The notes under the pieces are model-generated. The model was not told the origin of the DNA. It made no database searches and saw nothing but the letters and a program-made list of their open reading frames with translations. Below, one piece after another: positions 15,719 through 23,900 of a stretch of DNA of 40,416 nt. Origin of the DNA: an uncultured Oscillatoriales cyanobacterium (GTDB lineage: Bacteria; Cyanobacteriota; Cyanobacteriia; Cyanobacteriales; Microcoleaceae); the NCBI GenBank assembly GCA_903893625.1, contig CAITND010000159.1:1-40416 (forward strand), read 5' to 3'. The stretch's first letter is position 1, and the number at the start of each line of letters is the position of its first letter. Made by a program: the position numbers and the translations under genes.

Positions 15719-17121
15719 CAATTTCTGTGACGGTTACTATCACTCCGAGATTGGTTTTTCACATATTCTTTAATCACAGGTTCAAGACTCCAGTAAGATT
15801 CTTTATTGTTCCTCGCTTGTTGAATTAAACCCCGTTTTTTTAAAGATTGTATAGCCCTTAAAAAATCAGTATCAGATGAAAACTCTGTCGGTTTACTCAA
15901 AATATCTACCGTTTTATCTTGGTTAGCTAACCACAACATCAGAAGTTGTTCAGATTCGGATAACCGTTGATAATGTTGTTTAATCAAAGGTTCTAAGTCT
16001 CCTAAAAATAGGGTTTTATAGGATAAAAATTGCTCAACACTGTCATTAAATAAATCTTTGATCGTAGAAGCAATGATATTTAACCAGAGGGGGTTGCCAC
16101 CGTAAAGTTGGATTAGTTCTGGCCATTTGTGTTGATCTGTGAGTTTTCTATCCGCTAAAAGTTGTGTTGCGGCTTGACCTAACCCTTGAAGTTGTAGGGT
16201 TTTACAGTAGCGGTTTTCGGTTTCTAGGTTGGCGATTTCGATGGGTTGTTCCCAACTGAGAAGGAGCAGACAACTATTGTGGGGAGATCTGCCAATTTCC
16301 GTTAACAGTTTACCATAGTCTTGATATTCTGAGAGGTAATTTCCGACGAATTGACGGGGGGTTAAGGTGTCTTGGAAGTCATCGAGGATAATTAAGCAAC
16401 GGTGCGATCGCAAATCGTCTAGGATGGAATGGCGGGAATGTAAATAGCTGATAATTGATGGATTTTCGGAGGGTAGAGTTGGGGAGAAAAACTCGATCAG
16501 GTTGGTTTTAAGGGCGTTGAGGGTAGGGAATTTGCGATGAGTTCGCCACAGGATGCAATCAAAGTTATCTCTGATTTGTTCTACCAGTTGTCTCGCCAGG
16601 GTGGTTTTACCCATACCCGATAATCCGGTTACAGTAACAATACGGCTATTTTCTGTGAGTATCCATTGTTTGAGGGTAGCGAGTTCGTTGGTGCGATCAT
16701 AGACGCAATTATCGTATTCTGGGGCTTCGCTGAGGTCGTGATGGGGTTGAGATTCTTTGCTGGTAGAGGAGTGTGATCGTTTTTTTGTAGTTTTGGGATT
16801 ATTGTATAAGTCGCTACAGACATTTATGTTATTACCAATTTGCACCCCATTATTAAAATAAGAAAATACTCTATTTTCGACAAGAGACCGAACATTCTTT
16901 TTTTTTACATCCTCTCCCAACAAATCAGACAATAGTTTCCATAATTCCGATGCCGACTTTCTGACGTGATCCTGACTACAGTGGTATTCCGAGGCAATAT
17001 CCTTATATCCTTTACATTTCCAGGCACCCTCCAAAATAGCCCGTTGCAGTGAGTCCAGATGCTTTCCTGTCTTGGCAAAAATCAGGTCATCCGTCCACTT
17101 CAAGGCTTCTTGAATCTCCAT
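15718..17121 (-). CDS. Short STAND NTPase (VMAP-type N-terminal domain + NB-ARC)
   Basis: A 467-aa protein. Residues 1-90 (LDSLQRAILEGAWKCKGYKDIA...CSQDHVRKSASELWKLLSDLLGE) match the HTH-like N-terminal domain that cyanobacteria fuse to vWA-MoxR-associated and NB-ARC proteins. A linker follows, then NB-ARC: P-loop G166-LSGMGK-T173, Walker B LIILDDF (243-249), sensor strand LLLLSW and GNPLWLNIIAS, ending in a winged helix at about 390-455. No WD40, TPR or LRR sensor repeats follow, and no effector such as a nuclease or TIR is attached, so it is shorter than usual STAND proteins. It probably acts as a signalling switch or regulator. A HIP1 site lies near 16403. The head-to-head neighbour is the 59-aa gene at 17341. 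Confidence 0.8.
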   Translation of the reverse strand: MEIQEALKWTDDLIFAKTGKHLDSLQRAILEGAWKCKGYKDIASEYHCSQDHVRKSASELWKLLSDLLGEDVKKKNVRSLVENRVFSYFNNGVQIGNNINVCSDLYNNPKTTKKRSHSSTSKESQPHHDLSEAPEYDNCVYDRTNELATLKQWILTENSRIVTVTGLSGMGKTTLARQLVEQIRDNFDCILWRTHRKFPTLNALKTNLIEFFSPTLPSENPSIISYLHSRHSILDDLRSHRCLIILDDFQDTLTPRQFVGNYLSEYQDYGKLLTEIGRSPHNSCLLLLSWEQPIEIANLETENRYCKTLQLQGLGQAATQLLADRKLTDQHKWPELIQLYGGNPLWLNIIASTIKDLFNDSVEQFLSYKTLFLGDLEPLIKQHYQRLSESEQLLMLWLANQDKTVDILSKPTEFSSDTDFLRAIQSLKKRGLIQQARNNKESYWSLEPVIKEYVKNQSRSDSNRHRN

Positions 17122-17340
17122 AGCTGTTCAATTGGGTTGTAGTTCTGGCTAATCTTAGCTCACATTATCCCACATTTTCCCCTTTTTAAACACAAAATCT
17201 CACTTTTTCTTGTTTTTTTCAAGTTTTAACCATTGATAAATACCCCCCTAAATCCCATTTTTGCAGGGTTGCAATATAAAAGTTAAAGTTAGATAATAAC
17301 TAACAATAAGAAATTAATACTATTAGGGTAAGTAATAAAC

Positions 17341-17520
17341 ATGGCAAGACAAAAACTCGAACCAGTTAAAACACCAACTGGTTCTGAATATGAGTGTTCT
17401 TGGGATGATAAAACTGGTGATGTTTACGTCGGGAATGAACACGCTGGCAGAGCAGTATCTAAGGAGGAAGCATGGCGTAAAGGCAACTATTACGCAACAA
17501 CTCTGAAAAAAATGAAATAA
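17341..17520 (+). CDS. Small 59-aa hypothetical protein
   Basis: ATG 17341 to TAA 17520 encodes a soluble 59-aa protein with a balanced, protein-like composition: MARQKLEPVKTPTGSEY, then a CSWDDKTGDVYVGNEHAGRA segment that looks like two beta strands, then an EEAWRKGNYYATTLKK helix. The ribosome site is weak. I do not recognise the family. It is divergent from the STAND gene with a 219-bp AT-rich gap and is followed 130 bp later by the CFI-box gene. Confidence 0.6.
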   Translation: MARQKLEPVKTPTGSEYECSWDDKTGDVYVGNEHAGRAVSKEEAWRKGNYYATTLKKMK

Positions 17521-17649
17521 GGAAATGTAAATCTTATTACAATCTAACTAATAAAGTCTTCACTGTATAATTGTGCGTTTTTATGTCAATCTAAACGCCT
17601 GAATAGTCATTACAAAAGTTTCAAATCTATAAAAAAGGAGCGATGAACT

Positions 17650-18459
17650 ATGAGCGATATTGAAAATATGCAGATACAAAGGGCTACAAACGCAAGCAAT
17701 GAAGTCTCGCGATTAATGGGGAGAGGTGAGTATTACAAAGGGCGAGGAGATAATGCTCAAGCCCTGAATAACTATATTAGTGCTCTTGAAGCATATGCGG
17801 GCTATGCGGAAGCAAAATCCGAAATTATCTCAGTTTCTGCCGTTATGGGATCTTCCCAAGGCGAAATTATATCGTCTGACACTTTATTTGAATTATTTGG
17901 TTTGTTACAGTTTATTCCTTCGTGCTGCAACAGTGATTCGATAGTCAGAGCATATATTGACTCTAGGCTTGTGCAGATTTACCAATGGCTTGACCAGTAC
18001 GAAAAATTTTTTGATGAAAATACCTTACAAAGATATGAAAATATTGGGAATTATGTCAGAGAAATTGAACCCAATGTCAGTAAAAATAAAGAACGATTAA
18101 GCACTCTCAAGCCTATCAAAGAAGAATCAGATGAAGCACTCAAGATTATCAGAAAAGCATTGTCAAAAATATCCTATACAAAAATTTGCCCCTTAAAGTT
18201 AGAAGAGAGTAGCGGTTGTTTCATTGCAACAGCAGCTTATTCGACTCCAATACACCCTGACTTAGATACATTTCGTGCTTTTAGAGATGAAAAATTGTTA
18301 ACTCATTGGATAGGAAATAAATTGGTTGAAATTTACTATCAATTAAGTCCTAGTGTTGCTGAATATATCAACCAAAAACCCAGAATTAAGAGATTTGTTA
18401 GACGGCAACTAGAAAGTTTAGCGACGTGGATGAGAAATCAAGGAATTACAAAAAATTAA
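17650..18459 (+). CDS. TPR-like protein with C-terminal CFI-box
   Basis: A 269-aa protein. The N-terminal part (about 15-60, GEYYKGRGDNAQALNNYISALEAYAGY) resembles one TPR hairpin. The middle is helical. The C-terminus from C190-F-I-A-T-A-A-Y, through the FRAFRDEKLL helix to IYYQLSPSVAEYI, is the CFI-box domain, a module found at protein C-termini whose function is not known. ATG 17650 is chosen for AAGGAG at 17635-17640; the ATG at 17643 closes after six codons. Its stop codon lies inside the first copy of a dispersed repeat (18456-18540), so its end may be repeat-derived. Confidence 0.75.
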   Translation: MSDIENMQIQRATNASNEVSRLMGRGEYYKGRGDNAQALNNYISALEAYAGYAEAKSEIISVSAVMGSSQGEIISSDTLFELFGLLQFIPSCCNSDSIVRAYIDSRLVQIYQWLDQYEKFFDENTLQRYENIGNYVREIEPNVSKNKERLSTLKPIKEESDEALKIIRKALSKISYTKICPLKLEESSGCFIATAAYSTPIHPDLDTFRAFRDEKLLTHWIGNKLVEIYYQLSPSVAEYINQKPRIKRFVRRQLESLATWMRNQGITKN

Positions 18460-18540
18460 TTGAGAAACCCAGTTAATAGTCGGTGCTAGTTTTCCCAAAA
18501 TGCGATCGCATTTCAGCCGAAGTGAAATTGATTCAGGTTG
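18456..18540. repeat. Dispersed repeat copy A (full length) with intact HIP1
   Basis: An 85-bp element beginning TTAATTGAGAAACCCAGTTA, with a GCGATCGC at its centre and ending AAATTGATTCAGGTTG. Its left half recurs at 19604-19659 and its right half at 20403-20476. It supplies the stop codon of the CFI-box gene. Confidence 0.8.
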
Positions 18541-18627
18541 CACACAATCAGCAGAACAAAATCTAAACTATAATGAGAATCTAGTGGCCGTGAAATGCTA
18601 CGACCCTAGATTCACTTTAGTATTATT

Positions 18628-18870
18628 ATGCCTCAAGCTTTGAAAGCAATTTACCGCAATGGCACATTTATTCTGAAAAACCCCTGTAACCTGCCTGAAG
18701 GGGTTGAAGTTGAGCTTTTTGTGCAATCATCCCAAGTCATTCCACCCAAGATCACTGACATTGGCGCTAGACAGAATTTTCTAAAGCAACTTGTGGAGAG
18801 AATGCAACAAAACCCTATTCCTTCTAATGCCCCTCGGTTTACACGGGATATATTGCATGAACGCCGTTGA
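18628..18870 (+). CDS. vapB: DUF104 (AF2212-like) VapB-type antitoxin
   Basis: An 80-aa protein starting QALKAIYRNGTFILKNPCNLPEGVEVEL, the beta-barrel AF2212/PG0164-like (DUF104) antitoxin fold, followed by a flexible C-terminal helix (about 45-80) that would occupy the toxin site. It overlaps the downstream PIN toxin gene by 14 nt. It is probably also the operator-binding autorepressor, as usual for such pairs. Confidence 0.85.
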   Translation: MPQALKAIYRNGTFILKNPCNLPEGVEVELFVQSSQVIPPKITDIGARQNFLKQLVERMQQNPIPSNAPRFTRDILHERR

Positions 18871-19264
18871 CACAAATATTTTAATTTATGTCAATGATCC
18901 GCGCGATCCTGATAAACAGGCAATTGCGGTTTCTTTGGTATCTTCCCTAACAGATGGGGTTTTAATTTGGCAGGTTGCCTGTGAGTATTTGGCTGCCAGC
19001 CGTAAGCTAGAGCCTCTAGGGTATGACAGAGGGCAAGCATATCAATATATTCGAGACTTACAACAGGTTTGGTACACAGCCTTGCCAACTTGGGCTGTGA
19101 TTGATCGTGCTGAGGACTTAATTGGTCGTTTTAGTCTGTCTCACTGGGATTCAATGGTGGTTGCTGCCTGCTTGGAAGCGAATGTTCAAACTCTCTATAC
19201 GGAAGATTTTGGGTACTCAGCTATTGATGGTCTAAAAATCATCAATCCCTTTATGGCGAAATAA
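18857..19264 (+). CDS. vapC: PIN-domain ribonuclease toxin (VapC family)
   Basis: A 135-aa PIN nuclease. The metal-binding acidic residues are in order: D5 in AVDTNILIYV, a glutamate in VACEYLAAS, an aspartate in LSHWDSMVVAACLE, and the ED pair in LYTEDFGY. The start is ATG 18857, which puts the DTN motif at the N-terminus; a longer frame from 18791 would add 22 residues that only shadow the antitoxin gene. VapC toxins cleave tRNA or rRNA. It is coupled to the DUF104 antitoxin. Confidence 0.9.
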   Translation: MNAVDTNILIYVNDPRDPDKQAIAVSLVSSLTDGVLIWQVACEYLAASRKLEPLGYDRGQAYQYIRDLQQVWYTALPTWAVIDRAEDLIGRFSLSHWDSMVVAACLEANVQTLYTEDFGYSAIDGLKIINPFMAK

Positions 19265-19291
19265 AAATCAAAAAGACCACGGGTAAATATC

Positions 19292-19582
19292 ATGTCATCC
19301 CTCGCACCAAACCACGCACAACAAAACCCTGAAAATACAACAATCCTACTTAGCCAAACATCAGAACTGGAATGGGAGTTTGCGGAAATCTGGGTTGATC
19401 CTTGGCTTTCTCCACCTTATATTTTGATGTTAATTAAAGAACAGTCTGGTAAATTTTCGATTCAAAATCCTGCACAAAACTATAAAACTATTTTTACCAG
19501 CGAGACTTACGAAGAAAGTCAAATGTGGTTACTAGAAGATGAATATGAACGAGTCACAGGTCGCTTTTCTCAACCCGAATGA
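19292..19582 (+). CDS. Hypothetical 96-aa protein
   Basis: A 96-aa soluble protein starting 27 nt after vapC, probably co-transcribed with it. It is tryptophan- and acidic-rich (ELEWEFAEIWVDPWLSPPYILMLIKE, then ETYEESQMWLLEDEYERVTGR), with an alternating strand-helix pattern. It looks like a small alpha/beta cyanobacterial protein, but I recognise no family. It may be a third component of the TA unit or a passenger between the repeat copies. Confidence 0.6.
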   Translation: MSSLAPNHAQQNPENTTILLSQTSELEWEFAEIWVDPWLSPPYILMLIKEQSGKFSIQNPAQNYKTIFTSETYEESQMWLLEDEYERVTGRFSQPE

Positions 19583-19603
19583 TAGCAAAAGCGATCGCAC
19601 TTT

Positions 19604-19659
19604 TTAATTGAGAAACCCAGTTGATAGTCGGTGCTAGTTTTCCAAAAACGAGATCGCAA
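19604..19659. repeat. Dispersed repeat copy B (left half)
   Basis: TTAATTGAGAAACCCAGTTG followed by ATAGTCGGTGCTAGTTTTCC matches the left half of the repeat at 18456 with about two differences over 46 bp. At the HIP1 position it reads AGATCGC instead of GCGATCGC. With copy A it brackets the vapBC/96-aa cassette in direct orientation. Confidence 0.8.
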
Positions 19660-19669
19660 AACCCAATAA

Positions 19670-20083
19670 TTAATCTCGCAATAAAGCAATAAAACCTACC
19701 TGCTCAAAATGTTTATCATAAGCCAGAGCTTCTGTAATGCCATATTCTTCCATTATCTTAAAAGAAACGCAATCAGTTATACTCCATTCTTTATCTAGTC
19801 TTTTTTTGTACAACAATAACCCCTCCTGAAACTGACTGCTACTTTGCTGAATTACTGTCACATTAGGATGGTTATAGAGACTTTCAATTAACTCAATCGC
19901 AGCCTGACGAAAAAACGCGCCCCTTTTAGAAAAATCATTCAAAACCTCTGCTAAAACCATTTCACTGGTCAAAATATAAAGCGAATCCATCTGCTTAGAT
20001 AGATCTCGCGCTTTCTGATGTAATTCGTCTTTGGGATTTAGCAAAGCTACCCAATAACCCGTATCCGCAAAAACTTGTCTCAT
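19670..20083 (-). CDS. vapC: PIN-domain toxin (VapC family), second pair
   Basis: A 137-aa PIN nuclease with FADTGYWVALLNP (D7), a glutamate in SEMVLAEVLNDF, DKEWSITDCVSF and AYDKHFEQVGF, giving the full set of acidic residues for metal binding. It begins 5 nt after the upstream antitoxin stop, so the two form one transcript. It is unrelated in detail to the first PIN toxin at 18857 and belongs to the ADTGYW-type group. Confidence 0.88.
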   Translation of the reverse strand: MRQVFADTGYWVALLNPKDELHQKARDLSKQMDSLYILTSEMVLAEVLNDFSKRGAFFRQAAIELIESLYNHPNVTVIQQSSSQFQEGLLLYKKRLDKEWSITDCVSFKIMEEYGITEALAYDKHFEQVGFIALLRD

Positions 20084-20088
20084 TCTCC

Positions 20089-20358
20089 TTAACCTTGATA
20101 AAGGTCAAAGTTTTTTGACAAATCACTCGGCACTTTTTCCCATTCAGATTCAGGAATATTGGCTCCGATTTGAACAGCAATTTCCCAGATCGGTTTAGCA
20201 ATGGGGTCATACTGAATATCTGCTGTTTTGTCTATATTATTAGTTATTTCAGAGACTTGTCGGAGTTGTACCATAATTTGTCCTAATAACCATAGCTTAT
20301 CTTCTACAGATAATTGATGGATAAAGTTTTCGAGTTCTAGTAATTGATTGGAAACCAT
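20089..20358 (-). CDS. Antitoxin partner of the second PIN toxin
   Basis: An 89-aa acidic protein directly upstream of the PIN toxin (5-nt gap). Residues 8-35 (LENFIHQLSVEDKLWLLGQI) form the helix-rich N-terminus common to cyanobacterial antitoxin components. The C-terminal IPESEWEKVPSDLSKNFDLYQG tail is typical of partners that block PIN active sites. The call depends largely on gene context. Confidence 0.75.
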   Translation of the reverse strand: MVSNQLLELENFIHQLSVEDKLWLLGQIMVQLRQVSEITNNIDKTADIQYDPIAKPIWEIAVQIGANIPESEWEKVPSDLSKNFDLYQG

Positions 20359-20402
20359 GTTAACTGTTAACCCATTAAATATCTAGTATGATAACCTATT
20401 GA

Positions 20403-20476
20403 TTTTCCAAAATAGCGATAGCCTGCGGCTGGGCGTAGCCTATCGCATTTCAGCAGGAGTAAAATTGATTCAGAGT
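20403..20476. repeat. Dispersed repeat copy C (right half) with an insertion in HIP1
   Basis: TTTTCCAAAAT at the left and CGCATTTCAGCAGGAGTAAA...TTGATTCAG at the right match the right half of copy A (18456-18540). The HIP1 position is split by 22 nt (20420-20441). Confidence 0.75.
20415..20446. mobile_element. SDR-like 22-nt element inside a HIP1 octamer
   Basis: GCGAT (20415-20419) and ATCGC (20442-20446) flank 22 nt that form an imperfect palindrome (GATAGCCTGCGGC / GCGTAGCCTATC). Removing 24 nt, with one AT counted as target duplication, restores GCGATCGC, the state seen in copy A. Small dispersed repeats residing in HIP1 have been described in Nostoc-group cyanobacteria. Confidence 0.65.
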
Positions 20477-20939
20477 TAACCCCAGCAAAATAAACGGTTG
20501 AGATCTGGGTCTAGGATTTGATGAATTGTTACGGAATATTAAAATGTGTCAAATTTAGTAAATTAGGGTTGGCAACCCAGAAACTTATGTTATGTTAATA
20601 GTCATAGGACACAAATCAACAACACACCAACGTTGATAACAACCCCATCGGATTAAATGCTTGTGTCCATCGTGCTTTAATCCAATTGCAACGCCGTCAG
20701 AGGCAATGTGAACTACCAAAAAGTTGACATTGTAAAGGGTCAATGACTCGCTTGAGGCTATGAAACTATTGAGTTGGCTTCGGGGTCAATGTCATAAAAA
20801 AGGTCTGTATCGACTTTGCTAGTACAATACTCCTGATTGGAATCGTTGCAATCCATTGTTCACCTTAGCTGAGTATCTTGATTTTTCTATCTAACTTACC
20901 TGAAATCTGCTTGAGTCAACTTAGTTTACATTCTAACGC

Positions 20940-20969
20940 TAAGGTCTGGTAATTCGACACCAGACCTTA
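20940..20969 (-). terminator. Strong hairpin downstream of the chelatase gene
   Basis: TAAGGTCTGGT pairs with ACCAGACCTTA (11 bp) around AATTCGAC, 22 nt after the stop of the minus-strand chelatase gene. There is no U-run on that strand; on the plus strand an AT-rich tail follows. It is probably the 3' end of the chelatase transcript. Confidence 0.5.
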
Positions 20970-20991
20970 AACATTTGATTTGTTTTATTTT

Positions 20992-23900
20992 TTAAATTGT
21001 TATCCCTTCTAAGTCTGCTTCTGTTAACTCATACAAGGATCTTAATTTTTCCAAAGTTTCTGCATCAGTGTCCCAAAATCCACGACCATGAGCTTCTAAC
21101 ATTCGACCCACAATATTACGAAAAGCTTCGGGGTTTGCTTGTCTTAATTGGTTAGCCATTTTTTCATCTAACGCATAGGTTTTAGCCGCTTGATCATAAA
21201 CCCAATTCTCTTGAAAATTAGCAGTTCCTCCCCAACCCATTAACGCCGTCATTCGTTGAGAAATTTCATAAGCACCACCACTACCTTGATTCGCCATTGC
21301 TTCTGCCCATTTCGGGTTTAATAGTTTCGTGCGATATTCAATTCTTAATAAGTCTTCTAACTGCCGAGGGGTAGTATCTTTAGAAAAACTTTCCACAAAA
21401 TTAGCCTTGACTTTTTTACCCTGATGTTGTTCGGCTGCCCGTTTTAATCCTCCTGTATTGGCATAATATTCTTGAATATCCGTTAATCCATATTCTACGG
21501 AATCAATTTCTTGAACAATATTATCCATTGTTTTTAACAGTTGAGTCATCACTTCTGGTCTAGCTTGTCCTTTATCTTGGCGGCCATAACTAAATACATT
21601 CCGTCCTTTCCAAGTATTCGCTAATTCATCCCCAGATTCCCAATTACCATCAACAATTTGATCATTAACTAACGATCCAAAATCCCCCGATGGATTAGAA
21701 AATAAACGGGCGGAGGGGTTTTCTACTCCTTGCGATCGCAGTTGTAAAGCGTGTTTTCTAATAAAGTTTTGATCCTCTGGTTCTTCCACATTTGCCGCCC
21801 TTTGAAATAAATCATCTAATAATTCGATAATATTAGCAAAACTATCTCTAAAAATTCCCGATAAATTCGCTAATATATCAATCCGAGGATGTCCTACTTG
21901 ATCTAAAGGTTGTAATTCATAACGAACAATTCGTCCGGTTCCTTCTTTTAAAGGTTCCGCCCCGACTAATTCTAAGATAATTCCCAAGGATTCTCCGCGT
22001 GTTTTAATCGCATCTAACCCCCATAACATCACCGCAACAGTTTCAGGATAATTCCCCGTTTCTGCTAACTGTTGATGAATAATTTTTTGAGCAATTTCTC
22101 TCCCTCTCAAATAGGCTGCCACCGAGGGCATTCGATAGGGATCTAAAGCATGAATATTGCGTCCAGTGGGTAAAACTCCTGGCCCATCTCGAAGTAAATC
22201 TCCACCGGGAGCCGGGGGTATATATTCCCCATTTAATCCTCGTAATAAATTCGTTAATTCATCGGAAGTTTGCAGTAATAATTCTCGAATTTTGGTTTCG
22301 GCTTCTGGGGTTAACTCATTCATTGATTCGGTAGAATAAGCATTCAAATAAGTGGTTAATTCTTCTTCTGTTGGGTTTTCTCCAAAGATATGTAATCCAG
22401 AGGAAAATAATCGTTGTTCAAGGACTTTTAAATAATCATAGATTTTGATAAAATAATTGTAGAGAACTTCCACACTAAATAATCGGGCGTTTTCAGTTGT
22501 AAAGGCAATTCCTAATTTTTTACCCTCCTGAAAGGGACAATCTACCTCTAAACCCATATCAACAATTTGCTGACTAATTGATTCCTGAAGGGTAGAATTT
22601 TTCTGCGGATCTTCTCGATATTCAGCAATTAATTCCCGTAGAGACACCAATTGTTTATACAGTCCTGCCCGACCATAGGGCGGAACATTATAGGAAATTA
22701 ACACCCCATAGCCTCGACGTTTTGCTAAAATTGATTCCGAGGGATTATTGGCAGCATAAAGATATAAATTTGGCAGATTTCCTAATAAAATATCTGACCA
22801 AGAATAGCCCGTATTTCCTAAAGGAGATCCGGGCAACCATTCAACGGTTCCGTGCATCCCAAAATGCACAATTGCATCCGCTTGAAATTCTTTTTGTAAC
22901 CATTGATAAAAAGCCACATATTGTGGATGGGGCGTTAAATCTCGTTCAAACATTAACCGCATTGGATCACCCGATAACCCTAAAGGCGGTTGCACTCCTA
23001 CCCAAATATTTCCTAATTGAATCCCACCAATATGATAATCATCTCCAAAGGTTTTAATCCCGGTTTCTGTTAAAGATTTCCATTGTTTTTGAATCCGACT
23101 TCGTTGTAAATAGCTCAACCATTTTTCTAATTTATTGACATTCACTTGATTAGAAATAACATAATTTTCTGCAAAACTAAAGTTCTGTTGAGCTTCTAAT
23201 TTCTCATCGGCTATTTTAACCTTTTGAATTAAGCTTTCTCCGGTTTCTGGTAACTCTCCAACGGTGTATCCTTGGGCTTTTAACCCCTGCAAAACATTCA
23301 ATAAGCTCTGGGGAACATTTAACAAAGCAGCCGTTCCCGTAGCCCCATATCCGGGGGGAAATCCATATAAAATAATGGCGATCTTTCTCTGCTCAGGAGG
23401 TTTTTGTCGCAGTTGAATCCAACTTTTTACTCGTCCGGTTAAACGTTTAACTCGTTCAGGAATTAAATAAATTTCTTCTCCCACTAACCCCCCTAAAGCA
23501 ACCGTATCAATAGCACCATCCAGTTCCGGTAAGGCATATAAAACCACACTTTGTAACCCCCCAATTCCTTGACGAGTCCATGATAATAAATCTTGAATTA
23601 ATAACGGGGCTGCAATGAAATAAGGAACGTTTTTTGCGGTGAGAATTCCTTTAGCAATTTCTACCTGTCGTCCTGCTTCCATTGATCCGGCTGGCCCTCC
23701 TACTAACGGAAACCCAATCGTAGAAACAATGGCATCAACGGTTACAGCGTCTTTTGATAATGATAAGGTTTCATTTTTCCCCTGTTGTCGTTGATTTAAT
23801 TCCCAGGAAGTTGTCATCCAATCTCTAACCGCCACATGACCTTCAACGCCATTAATAAAAATCGGTAAAGGGATTAATTGGGCTTGTTGAAAATAGCGAA

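Larger units (their letters stand above)
20359..20991. other. 633-bp gene-free region with several inverted repeats
   Basis: No convincing ORF is present. It contains repeat copy C (20403-20476), a GGGTTGGCAACCC palindrome (20566-20578), and several nested inverted pairs between about 20600 and 20800: GGACACAA/TTGTGTCC, GGATTAAA/TTTAATCC and TGACATTG/CAATGTCA. It ends with the hairpin at 20940-20969. The density of pairable segments suggests a structured RNA or a decayed element, but it matches no RNA family I know. Confidence 0.5.

Noticed and set aside
18791-18856. N-terminal extension of the first PIN toxin
   Set aside because: The extra 22 residues lie in the antitoxin coding region and put the DTN motif away from the N-terminus; ATG 18857 is the better start.
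20715-20750. Promoter starting TTGACA at about 20716
   Set aside because: No acceptable -10 box lies 16-18 nt downstream.
20760-20860. tmRNA or 6S RNA
   Set aside because: No tmRNA tRNA-like ends or tag frame, and no clear 6S open-bubble structure could be drawn; kept only as a structured region.
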